Shown here: piece after piece, positions 17,749 to 25,194 of the stretch | Numbering within the stretch: position 1 is the first letter of the stretch | How the letters are laid out: the number at the start of each line of letters is the position of its first letter | From: Chitinimonas viridis | Lineage (GTDB): Bacteria; Pseudomonadota; Gammaproteobacteria; Burkholderiales; Chitinimonadaceae | Length of the DNA stretch: 64,000 nt | Assembly (NCBI RefSeq): GCF_030409555.1 | Contig: NZ_JAUFPU010000018.1 | Location: 607,532-671,531, forward strand | Reading direction: 5' to 3' | The notes under the pieces: generated by a model | Database searches by the model: none | Told to the model about the DNA's origin: nothing | Seen by the model: the letters and a program-made list of their open reading frames with translations, nothing else | Made by a program: the position numbers and the translations under genes

Positions 17749-19713
17749 ATGGATATCGAGGTAGTGGCCGAAGCGGTGCCCCGCAAAGCTGTTCTGATTG
17801 ATGATGCTTACCTTCGCCCGTCACCAGAGGACGTGAGGAAAAGCCTTCCTTCGCTGAGAAGCTTTCTGAGGAAGGCTCCTGAGGCCAAGGCGTGGTTCGA
17901 CGCAACCTTTGGGCTTAGCGGTGGCGCGACAGACCGAGGCTATTTCGATCCTCTGCTCGCTGATCCTCAGCGCACGATTGAGCTTTGGGGTCGAAGGGCA
18001 GAGTGTCCAGAGAGCCAGCGGCTTTTGGAGGAGGGGATTGCGGATGTGGTTGCTGATGTCGGTCCGCTGAGACTCCCGCTTGAGCAGATCGAAACCACCC
18101 TGATCGCACAGAACTGGGAACTGGTTCGTTTTGGCGCATTGCCCGCACTGGATATAGTTCCCGCAGATGCGAGCCTCGTGGTTATTGACTATGTACTCAC
18201 CTCGGAGACACCGAAGGACATGGCCGCGAAGGTCGATGAGAGCACCCAGTTCCTGCAAAGTCTGGTCCAGCGCGGGCTTACATCCGAGAGGGGCCTGCCC
18301 TTGATAGTGCTGGTTTCCAGCCGCCCGGGTGTCGCAAAGGGAGATGCAGAAGCATTTCGCAAGGCTGTCGGTCTGCATGGAGGCTACTTCCACTTCATCC
18401 GCAAGATGAATGTTTTGCAAGAGCTTGGGCAACGCATCGACGGGTTCACCGCGGAGGTTGCTGAGCTTGAAAGCTACCGCCGGGTTCACCTGGCGCTAAA
18501 AGACGCTCTTCAGAAGGCCTGCGAAGCACTGAAGGCAGACATCGACAGCATAGAGCTACAAGACCTCGCTGCCCTGCATGTTGGGCATCTCATTCATGAG
18601 GGCGAGCCCCTCAGTGACTATGTAGGTTGGATGCTTGGACAGGCTCTCACCGTCAAGCTTCAAGAGAGCGTGACGCTGGCTGGCGCTTCTGGCAAGTTGC
18701 CCCCGGAGAATCATCGCGTGCTGCTCGGCCACTTGGAGCCAACCCAAGGGATTCCGAAGCTCTTCACCGAAGCCTCGACTGTTCGAACTGCTTCAGGTCA
18801 GCACCACAAGCAGACGACTGGCTCGCGAGAGCTTCGTTTCGGCGATATCTTCGTTGGCAAACTCACCCGGAGAGGTAAGAAGGTCGATCTGACTCAATTC
18901 CGTCTGGTTCTTAGTCAGACCTGCGACCTTTTGCAGAAGAAGATTACCAACGGCCAGGTCCTGTGCGCAGAGGGCGTGGGCACGGAAGTACCAAACACAG
19001 AAGTCGAATTGATGCGATCCACCTTGCGTCAACTGGACGATAAGGGAAGTACGCTCATCCGTTTAGAAGAAGGTGGTGCGTACTATCAGGTCCGGTGGAA
19101 CGAGGTTAACTTAGTCACCATTGAGCAGACAAAGTTAAAGAAGGAGCAAGGCTTCAGCTACATCGGTCGTCTGAACGAAATATATGCACTTGAAGTACAA
19201 CACAATGCGCTGAACAAGCTTGGTCGAATCGGCGTCCCTGTCAAGCCTGGCTATAGCTTGGTCTTTGGAGCAGTGCGTCTCAGGGTTTGGGGACCCAAGG
19301 TGGAGCATGCGGCACTCGCGAAATCGCGTGACAATAAAACGGTGACGGCCGTGCTCAGGCCTACGCCAAAAAAGCAGATCGCGATTTTGCTGTCGTCGGA
19401 TATCAAGCAGTGGTTGGTTGAGCAACTCGGTGATTTGCAGGACCAGCTTCCCAAGGAACTGACTGATGCCGCCAAAGAATTGAAAGCCTTGATGGAGTCA
19501 GATGGCGACTTCCGTTTCTTCTGCAAACAAGTGGCCAGCGGGGCGCTGCAGCTTGGAACGAACCAAGAAAGAGATAAGAACGGCCAGAAGGAAAAGGAAT
19601 TAGTCTGGCAGAGCAAACTGTGGGTTGAACTCGGGTCTGCGACAGTCTTTCCCAACCCCACTGCGCCTGCTCTAGGAGCTAGACTGCAAATTGAATTTGA
19701 TCCCATCCTGTGA
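17749..19713 (+). CDS. Receiver-domain protein with large unknown C-terminus
   Basis: The 654-residue protein has a receiver-like N-terminus: acidic pair D18-D19 in VLIDDAYLRP, phosphoacceptor D147 in LVVIDYVL, Ser190/191 in IVLVSSRPG and K219 in HFIRKM. About 100 extra residues sit between the first and third strands, so the fold is expanded. The remaining roughly 420 residues have no recognised domain and could be an effector. It follows the dual-GHKL gene by 18 bases with a good AAGGGGGAA site, making a two-component-like pair. It ends the operon; a strong hairpin follows within 15 bases. Confidence 0.65.
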   Translation: MDIEVVAEAVPRKAVLIDDAYLRPSPEDVRKSLPSLRSFLRKAPEAKAWFDATFGLSGGATDRGYFDPLLADPQRTIELWGRRAECPESQRLLEEGIADVVADVGPLRLPLEQIETTLIAQNWELVRFGALPALDIVPADASLVVIDYVLTSETPKDMAAKVDESTQFLQSLVQRGLTSERGLPLIVLVSSRPGVAKGDAEAFRKAVGLHGGYFHFIRKMNVLQELGQRIDGFTAEVAELESYRRVHLALKDALQKACEALKADIDSIELQDLAALHVGHLIHEGEPLSDYVGWMLGQALTVKLQESVTLAGASGKLPPENHRVLLGHLEPTQGIPKLFTEASTVRTASGQHHKQTTGSRELRFGDIFVGKLTRRGKKVDLTQFRLVLSQTCDLLQKKITNGQVLCAEGVGTEVPNTEVELMRSTLRQLDDKGSTLIRLEEGGAYYQVRWNEVNLVTIEQTKLKKEQGFSYIGRLNEIYALEVQHNALNKLGRIGVPVKPGYSLVFGAVRLRVWGPKVEHAALAKSRDNKTVTAVLRPTPKKQIAILLSSDIKQWLVEQLGDLQDQLPKELTDAAKELKALMESDGDFRFFCKQVASGALQLGTNQERDKNGQKEKELVWQSKLWVELGSATVFPNPTAPALGARLQIEFDPIL

Positions 19714-19724
19714 TCGCTGAAGCG

Positions 19725-19762
19725 TTTTGCGGCCAATAGAGCTACATATCCAGGCCGCAAAA
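19725..19762 (+). terminator. Hairpin after the defence-like operon
   Basis: Ten-base arms TTTTGCGGCC (19725-19734) and GGCCGCAAAA (19753-19762) can pair around an 18-base loop, just after the stop of the receiver gene. The U-tract is short, so termination strength is uncertain. Confidence 0.5.
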
Positions 19763-19911
19763 TGCTCTACCTGAATTAAGGCCAGTAGGTGCCAAAGAAG
19801 ACTCAGGGGCTCAAGCACATGTGACGTCCACTCGGCATGGTCAATTGCTGACGCGCCTATTGAGCGTAGCTTGTCTCCAAGTTCGAGTACGGAGCTCGCG
19901 ACCACACTGCT

Positions 19912-20047
19912 CGACGAACATTCCTTTGAACATCTATGAGTGCAGGGGCCAAAGCGATTGTCCGACGAACTTTGTGCGGGTTGCGCACCAACGTTAAATC
20001 AATGACTTACCTCTCCATATCTCGACGAACTTTATTACCTGTCGTCA
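19912..20047. repeat. Right end of the Tn7-like element with TnsB-type sites
   Basis: Three same-orientation copies of CGACGAAC start at 19912, 19963 and 20023, followed by T/A-rich flanks (CATTCCTT, TTTGTGCG, TTTATTAC). Widely spaced direct repeats of about 20 bp close to a terminus are the pattern of TnsB-binding sites in Tn7-family ends. The last copy runs into ACCTGTCGTCA at 20047, the presumed terminus. These sites lie 3' of the cargo operon, about 200 bases after its stop, as expected for an element boundary. Confidence 0.55.
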
Positions 20048-20077
20048 ATTTCTGACGACAGGTAATAAAGTTCGTCG
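20023..20077. repeat. Perfect 25-bp inverted repeat around a 5-bp spacer
   Basis: Arms at 20023-20047 and 20053-20077 are exact reverse complements; the spacer ATTTC is at 20048-20052. The right arm begins TGACGACAGG and ends AGTTCGTCG. A second similar site, AATAAAGTTTGTCGGG, follows at 20084 in the same orientation as the right arm. Tn7-type transposition duplicates 5 bp of target, so this geometry fits two related transposon ends abutting through one target duplication. It could alternatively be a strong transcription terminator or cruciform. Confidence 0.55.
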
Positions 20078-20094
20078 GGTAGGAATAAAGTTTG

Positions 20095-20121
20095 TCGGGC
20101 AGTCGTAGCGCGACTGCCCGA
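20095..20121. repeat. Second hairpin, 11-bp arms with 5-base loop
   Basis: TCGGGCAGTCG (20095-20105) pairs perfectly with CGACTGCCCGA (20111-20121). It overlaps the second right-side TnsB-like site and may mark the inner part of another element's end or the IS3 boundary. Confidence 0.45.
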
Positions 20122-20199
20122 GACAAACTGGGGCGGCTCCAGTGTTCTTTTCGTGGCTAAGATGCAGCTATAGCTGTCGGCCCCGCGAAAGGAGCCACC

Positions 20200-20682
20200 A
20201 TGAACAAGTCGGATTACGAAGAAGCAAATACCCTACCGCTTACGGTCTGAGCGAACCAGTGTTACAGCCGTCGGCAAGGCCTACGGTGTCAGCGAGGCGT
20301 CCATCTACACTTGGCGGCAGAAATATGGCGGCATGGTCACCGACGAGTTACGGCGCCTACGGCAGCTCGAACAAGAGAATGCCCGGCTGAAGAAGCTGCT
20401 GGCCGAACGGGATCTCGAAGTCGAAGTGATGAAGGAGATCAACGCAAAAAAGTGGTGAGCGCGCCGGATCCCCGTCGGCAGGTCAGCTACGCCCAAAGCC
20501 GGTGTATTTCGATTCGTCGCGCTTGTCGCTTGATGCAGATTGCGCGGTCAGCTGTGCATTATCAGCCGCGCATGGCTGATCGGGATGCATCGGCCCTGGC
20601 TGCCAGGGTGATGCTACCGAGCATAAAGTCCCGGTTCAAAGCGACGCGGGAGGCCGCAAAGAACCCCCCGAGAAATTACTGA
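20200..20682 (+). pseudogene. Degraded IS3-family insertion sequence (orfA and truncated orfB)
   Basis: The orfA product starts MNKSDYEEA and breaks by frameshift near 20245. It continues in another frame as SVTAVGKAYGVSEASIYTW, then KYGGM and a leucine-zipper-like RLRQLEQENARLKKLLAERD. A run of six A followed by G (20446-20452) sits at the orfA/orfB junction, as in IS3 programmed -1 frameshifting. The orfB frame (PDPRRQVSYAQSRCISIRRA) is lost after about 50 residues, so the DDE catalytic core is missing. The element is inert. It adjoins the Tn7-like right end on one side and a truncated integron cassette on the other. Confidence 0.75.
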
Positions 20683-20858
20683 CTTTGTTCTTTCAGTACT
20701 GACTTTAATCTTTCAGAACATCTTTCCGCTACCACCCAAACCCCATCGATACCGGTGCTGTCGTCGAGAGCGACGGCATCTACCATGAATCGCACTGAAT
20801 CTCCCTGGGGAATTCCTTCGTCGACTAGGAAACTGCCTTTGATGATCGTAAAGCTCAT
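20676..20858 (-). pseudogene. Truncated integron-cassette gene
   Basis: The 60-residue frame begins MSFTIIKGSFLVDEGIPQGD, then SVRFMVDAVAL. This resembles the N-terminus of small nuclease-like cassette proteins with a PDGDSIRF motif. The homology breaks near position 20716, where a tandem repeat (TACTGACTTT...TCTTTCAG at 20677-20696 and 20697-20716) marks the junction with the IS3 remnant. The ATG lies 31 bases after an attC-like site, the spacing expected in a cassette array. It is most likely a cassette gene cut by the IS event. Confidence 0.5.
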
Positions 20859-20888
20859 GGTTGTCTCCTTCCTATGGATAGAGTGAAT

Positions 20889-20980
20889 GCTAAACGTTGA
20901 ATTCAGCGGCCGCCGTAGGCGGTCCGCTGGAATGAACGGTTACACGGCTGGGCAGCGTCCTCTCGATGGAAGGGTTAGGC
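20889..20980 (-). repeat. attC-like integron recombination site (92 bp)
   Basis: Read on the minus strand it starts GCCTAACCCTTCCATCGAG, a very typical R''/L'' end. It contains a GC-rich central hairpin (GGACCGCC...GGCGGCCGC) and ends CAACGTTTAGC (R'/L'). It lies 22 bases after the stop of the GFA gene, on the same strand. The R' core deviates by a base or two from GTTRRRY. Confidence 0.68.
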
Positions 20981-21001
20981 CACACGCCCACCAATGCCGC
21001 C

Positions 21002-21391
21002 TCAGAACCAGTAGTCAGCGACGCATCGACCATCGCGAGGCAGGTCATCGAATGTGTCCAGGCCGTCGAAGTGATCGATGGGAATGTGGGCGACGGCCAC
21101 AGGTTCAGCCAATCGCAGGTTGACGGCGATTCTTCTGCGGCCTTGTTCATCGAGATGCTTGCCCCGCCAGAAAGCAACACAGCCACAGGTGGGACAAAAG
21201 TGAAACTCAAGTGCGTTGCCTCTCGAGAACGGGTAAGTCGTGCCCGAGACCTTAATTCCTTCGTTCTCGTAGTCATACGCCCAGAGAACGCCATATCGTC
21301 TGCACGCAGTGCAATTGCAAGCTGTGGCGCCATCGGGCTCTCCTTCAAACGTCCAGCGGGCGGCACCACAGAGGCAGGATCCTTCAAGCAT
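21002..21391 (-). CDS. GFA-family (CENP-V-like) zinc protein, integron cassette
   Basis: The frame is open upstream to 21649, but the natural start is the ATG at 21391 (MLEGSCLCGAARW), giving 129 residues, the usual size for the family. Zinc ligands are visible as GSCLCG, CNCTACRRYG and CPTCGC. The family is named for glutathione-dependent formaldehyde-activating enzyme, but most members have no proven activity. The gene sits between two attC-like sites in cassette orientation, 40 bases after one and 22 bases before the next. GFA proteins are frequent in chromosomal integron cassettes. Confidence 0.82.
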   Translation of the reverse strand: MLEGSCLCGAARWTFEGEPDGATACNCTACRRYGVLWAYDYENEGIKVSGTTYPFSRGNALEFHFCPTCGCVAFWRGKHLDEQGRRRIAVNLRLAEPVAVAHIPIDHFDGLDTFDDLPRDGRCVADYWF

Positions 21392-21430
21392 GGTTTTGTC
21401 CTCGTAACGTAGGGCAGATGGTCCTGCGCG

Positions 21431-21501
21431 GCCTAAAGTTTTAAATGAGGTGCGGCAAAGGGCGCTAACCCTTGGGCGCCCCCTCGATGAAAGGGTTAGG
21501 C
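21431..21501 (-). repeat. attC-like integron recombination site (71 bp)
   Basis: On the minus strand it starts GCCTAACCCTTTCATCGAG, contains an inner GGGCGCCC palindrome and ends CCTCATTTAAAACTTTAGGC. Both ends match the usual attC layout except for one base in the R' core (CTTTAGGC for GTTAGGC). It separates the secreted-protein gene from the GFA gene. Confidence 0.7.
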
Positions 21502-21539
21502 TTTGGGTGCCGTGGCCAATGCTCGCGAACCTAATCAGA

Positions 21540-21938
21540 TCATTTTTTTTGCAGAAGCGACTTGACCTTCTGTTGAATGTCTTCGCAGTTTCTCTTGTAC
21601 GCATCGGATTCTGGATCCGTAAGCCTGACAAAGCCATTTGCGGTTTCAATGCCGCTTCTGAAGTCCGCTTTGAAGTGCTCGGGCGTGTAGTGCGGCACTT
21701 TGGATTGCGCTAGCTCACGGGTTGCCGCGAACTTGAGATTGAAGAGGTTCGTGATCTCGTCCTTCGACAACTTACAAGCTTGGGCGAAGCCAAAGAGTGT
21801 GCCGTCTGCCCTTACTTTTGCGACTAGCTCGGACTCGTCGTCTTGATGTGGTTGGGCTAATGCCAGACTATTTGCAAAGAGAGTAAGCGCGACTGCCGCG
21901 ACCTTGTATCGGTCGTTGGAACGGATGTATGTCTTCAT
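21540..21938 (-). CDS. Secreted protein of unknown function, integron cassette
   Basis: The 132-residue protein has a Sec signal peptide, YKVAAVALTLFANSLALAQ, and a mature helical domain of about 100 residues. The domain contains two cysteines (in QACKLS and RNCEDI) that could pair in the periplasm. I do not recognise the family. Its stop is 39 bases before an attC-like site in the same orientation, so it is probably the first visible cassette of the array. Upstream, GCCAAAC at 21969-21975 may be the remnant of another recombination core; no full attC or attI could be drawn. Confidence 0.65.
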   Translation of the reverse strand: MKTYIRSNDRYKVAAVALTLFANSLALAQPHQDDESELVAKVRADGTLFGFAQACKLSKDEITNLFNLKFAATRELAQSKVPHYTPEHFKADFRSGIETANGFVRLTDPESDAYKRNCEDIQQKVKSLLQKK

Positions 21939-22148
21939 GGTGTAAATGGCTCGAAGAATGAATGAAATGCCAAACAGTTATCCAACGGACGCACAGGCCC
22001 GTATTTTGATAAAATGACAGGTGAACAGCGCACTAACAACGCCTTGATTTACATGAATATTTATCTGTCTATCAGTCAATGTGATGTGAGTGCAGACGTG
22101 CTACACCACGCTATGCTATCGAATTTAACCAGCCACTAGGCGCGACAA

Positions 22149-23040
22149 TTATGGGGTGACCTTATCCAGGATGTGCATCTTGTAATTTGAGCACATTCTG
22201 CCGGAACCCAACCCAGCGAGACATGGTAAATGTGCCGGGGGCACCGCTACCTGATACAGGTTGAGGTCTACTCCTGCAGCGATCCTGACCTGAAGACCGG
22301 CTTGGCGATAAAGCCGCTCGACACGCTTATGGTTCACGGCCCATCCCGCTTGCCGGATTTTCAGGTAGATCATGCCGGCACCGTGGCGCCCAGCTAGCTC
22401 GACGAACCGTTCGCGCAACGCGATATTGCCGTCGGGCTTGGCGCGGTAGCGGAAGGCACTCGCGCTCATCCGAACGACCCGCCCTCCATGCCATAGCGCA
22501 TCGGCCACATGGCCAATGGAACTGCGCTGGTTTGGTAGGTTCAGCGGTGGCGGTGGCTGCACCGCGCCCGGCTGGTTAGGCCGCTCATACCGGCGCCGTA
22601 GCCACAGGGACAAGCAGCCGTCATGTGGGCCCGCTCAACCCGCTAGCGATTGACCTGCCAGCATTGACGCGACGTACTAGATGCAGCCTTGGTGAAACAA
22701 GGCGAGCGCGCTGCTCAAACGGCTGTCTTGCTGCGCCACAGCGTGGTGAGGGCCGGATCAGTCCTTCCCAGCGCTTTCTTGCGCAGGTGAATATCCAGCG
22801 CCTGGTTGGCGAGCAGCCGATTGAGCCGGGCGTTCTCCTCTTGAATCGGCTTGGATCGCTTGCCGTCAGTTACGTCTGTGCCACCGAACTTGTTTCGCCA
22901 GTTGTAGGACGTCGCATTCGAGGTGCCGTCGGCGGCAGAGCACCGCCGCAACAGCACCGGTCGCAGCCTCCTTCAGGATGGCAATGATCAGCGCTTCGTT
23001 GAGTTGAGACTTTCTGGTGAGGGACGCCTGCACCTTTCAT
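22149..23040 (-). pseudogene. Second degraded IS3-family element
   Basis: Reading the minus strand from 23040, the orfA product is broken by frameshifts. Recognisable pieces are LNEALIIAILKEA near the start and EENARLNRLLANQALDI in another frame. orfB survives only as SASAFRYRAKPD, RERFVELAGRHG and VNHKRVERLYRQAGLQV, then degenerates before the DDE residues. Both frames have internal stops, so this is a dead copy. It is clearly different in sequence from the IS3 remnant at 20.2 kb. It separates the cassette array from the signalling genes. Confidence 0.7.
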
Positions 23041-23186
23041 GCTGACGCTTTCTTGGTACTCCTCGGTGGGGAGGGACCAAAGGTGCTATGTTGAAGCCAT
23101 ATGCGTCAGCTCATATTGGGCATTGCTTATTCAAGCAAACATGTACGCACACATAAGAAAAGTTCGCGCAGTTCAGGAGGAATAAG

Positions 23187-25190
23187 TTGATATCGGCTAT
23201 TGTTTCACTAGCCGCCATAGCGTTCGTCTTATGGTGGTTCAGTAGGCGCATGTTCAAGCGATCTCATGATCCAGCCAGGGTCGAATTGGGCGCTTTGCTA
23301 CGTAATGCACCAACGCCTCTTCTCTTGATCAATGCATGCGGCACCATCACCAATGCCAACGAATTGGCCGCTACGCTTTGCGGCTACCCATTAAGTGAGC
23401 TGATCGGCATGCGGGTTGAGGCCCTGGTTCCTGAGCGATATCGAACCGCACACTCTGGCTTCAGGCATGGTTACCTTCAGGAGCCCCGCACCCGACGTAT
23501 GGGCGCGGGACAGGAGTTATTCCTGCTGCGACGCGACGGGCGAGAGCTTCCAGTCGAAATAGGCCTAGGACCGTTGGAAACAGGTACCGCCGAGACTCAC
23601 ACGACCATGGTGTCCCTACTTGATCTGAGTGAGCGACTGAACGCCGTCACACGCATGCGTGAGGCCATCGAAGCTTCTCCTATTGCGATTCTGATCTGCA
23701 ACGAAAAGGGAGCGATTGAGCTAGTCAACAGGGAAGCGGAGTCGCTGTTTGGCTATGCAAGGAGCGCCCTTATCGGCTCGCAGATTGAGATGCTTCTGCC
23801 GGAACAGTTGGCCGCCAACCATGGCGAATTGCGAGCCAAATTCAACGCCCAACCCACTGCCCGCTTGATGGGGGCTGGCCGCGAGCTTTTTGCCAGGCAT
23901 AGCACGGGACGGGAAATACCGGTTGAAGTGGCGTTGGCGCCGTTGTACGAGGGCGAGACTGTGCTTGTACAAGCCACGGTGGTCGACATCAGCATGCGAC
24001 GGACCCAGGAGGCGGCGATGAAGCATCACACGGAGGAGTTGGCCGCCGCCTCGCGCTACAAGTCGGAATTCCTGGCAAATATGTCCCATGAGCTGCGAAC
24101 GCCGCTGAACAGCATCTTGATGCTCAGCGAACAATTGAAACTGAACCGCCAAGGTAACTTGAGCGAGAAGCAGAGTACCCATGCTGCTATTGTCCATCGC
24201 TCCGCCAGTGATCTACTTCTGCTGATCAACGACATACTGGATCTTGCCAAGATCGAGGCGGGCCGATTGCAGGCGCAATTTGAAGCAACTTCAGTTCGAG
24301 AAGTACTAGATAGGCTACGTCATGAATTTCAGCCTCAGTGCCAACAAAAACATCTGCAGTTGGTAACAGAGATAGATCTCCCCCCGGACTTCACGATTGC
24401 AACAGACCCGAGGAGACTGATGCAAATTCTGCGTAACCTCTTGGGCAACGCCTTGAAATTTACTGACCAGGGACAGATTGCCATTCGCGCATGCCTGGCT
24501 ACCCATCAGGAGACTGGCCTATCTATCGCGGTATGTGACACCGGAATTGGTATTTCCGCCGAACTTCAAGACCGCGTGTTTGATGCATTTGTTCAGGCAG
24601 ATGGCTCTTCGAGCCGGCGATACGGTGGAACTGGGCTGGGATTGGCTATTTCGAAAGAATTGGCAACATTGCTTGGCGGATCGTTGCATTTGATAAGCCA
24701 CGAACAGGCCGGCAGTACTTTTACGCTGTGGCTACCACTTGATACCAAAATGCCAGAATTCGTGCCGGCTCGAGCCGCGGTGCCTTTAAACACCACACCT
24801 GTTCAATGTATGAAGGGTAATGCTGAGGTGCTATTGGTTGAAGATGACGTCCGTAACACGTATGCGATGCTGAGTACACTGGAGGCGGCCGGATACCGAG
24901 TTGAGGTGGCAAGCAATGGTCAAGAGGCGCTGGATGTATTTACTCGTATGCATCCCCAAGCAGTGCTGATGGACATGTCGATGCCAGTGATGGATGGGTT
25001 TGAGGCAACACGGCGCTTAAGGAGCGACGTGGGTTACAAAGGGCCAATTCTGGCATTGACGGCATTGGCAATGCCGGGAGATCGTGAGCGATGCATCGAG
25101 GCCGGTTGCGATGACTACCTCAGTAAACCAATCAGTGAGGCGGATCTGCTAGCGGCCCTGGGTCGCTGTAGCAGTGGGCGCCAGGAGTAA
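23187..25190 (+). CDS. Hybrid histidine kinase (TM-PAS-PAS-HisKA-HATPase-REC)
   Basis: The 667-residue protein has one N-terminal membrane helix (about 3-19) and two PAS domains (about 35-150 and 158-272) that share the motif MGAGxELF. HisKA follows with NMSHELRTPLNS (H301), then HATPase with NALKFTD, DTGIGIS and GGTGLGLAIS. The C-terminal receiver reads LLVEDD, VLMDMSMPVMDG and a Lys in DYLSKPI. The start is TTG at 23187, supported by AGGAGG six bases upstream; no in-frame ATG is better placed. It lies directly before the REC-GGDEF-EAL gene, its likely output. The PAS domains show no heme or flavin signature I can identify. Confidence 0.88.
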   Translation: MISAIVSLAAIAFVLWWFSRRMFKRSHDPARVELGALLRNAPTPLLLINACGTITNANELAATLCGYPLSELIGMRVEALVPERYRTAHSGFRHGYLQEPRTRRMGAGQELFLLRRDGRELPVEIGLGPLETGTAETHTTMVSLLDLSERLNAVTRMREAIEASPIAILICNEKGAIELVNREAESLFGYARSALIGSQIEMLLPEQLAANHGELRAKFNAQPTARLMGAGRELFARHSTGREIPVEVALAPLYEGETVLVQATVVDISMRRTQEAAMKHHTEELAAASRYKSEFLANMSHELRTPLNSILMLSEQLKLNRQGNLSEKQSTHAAIVHRSASDLLLLINDILDLAKIEAGRLQAQFEATSVREVLDRLRHEFQPQCQQKHLQLVTEIDLPPDFTIATDPRRLMQILRNLLGNALKFTDQGQIAIRACLATHQETGLSIAVCDTGIGISAELQDRVFDAFVQADGSSSRRYGGTGLGLAISKELATLLGGSLHLISHEQAGSTFTLWLPLDTKMPEFVPARAAVPLNTTPVQCMKGNAEVLLVEDDVRNTYAMLSTLEAAGYRVEVASNGQEALDVFTRMHPQAVLMDMSMPVMDGFEATRRLRSDVGYKGPILALTALAMPGDRERCIEAGCDDYLSKPISEADLLAALGRCSSGRQE

Positions 25191-25194
25191 TGTC

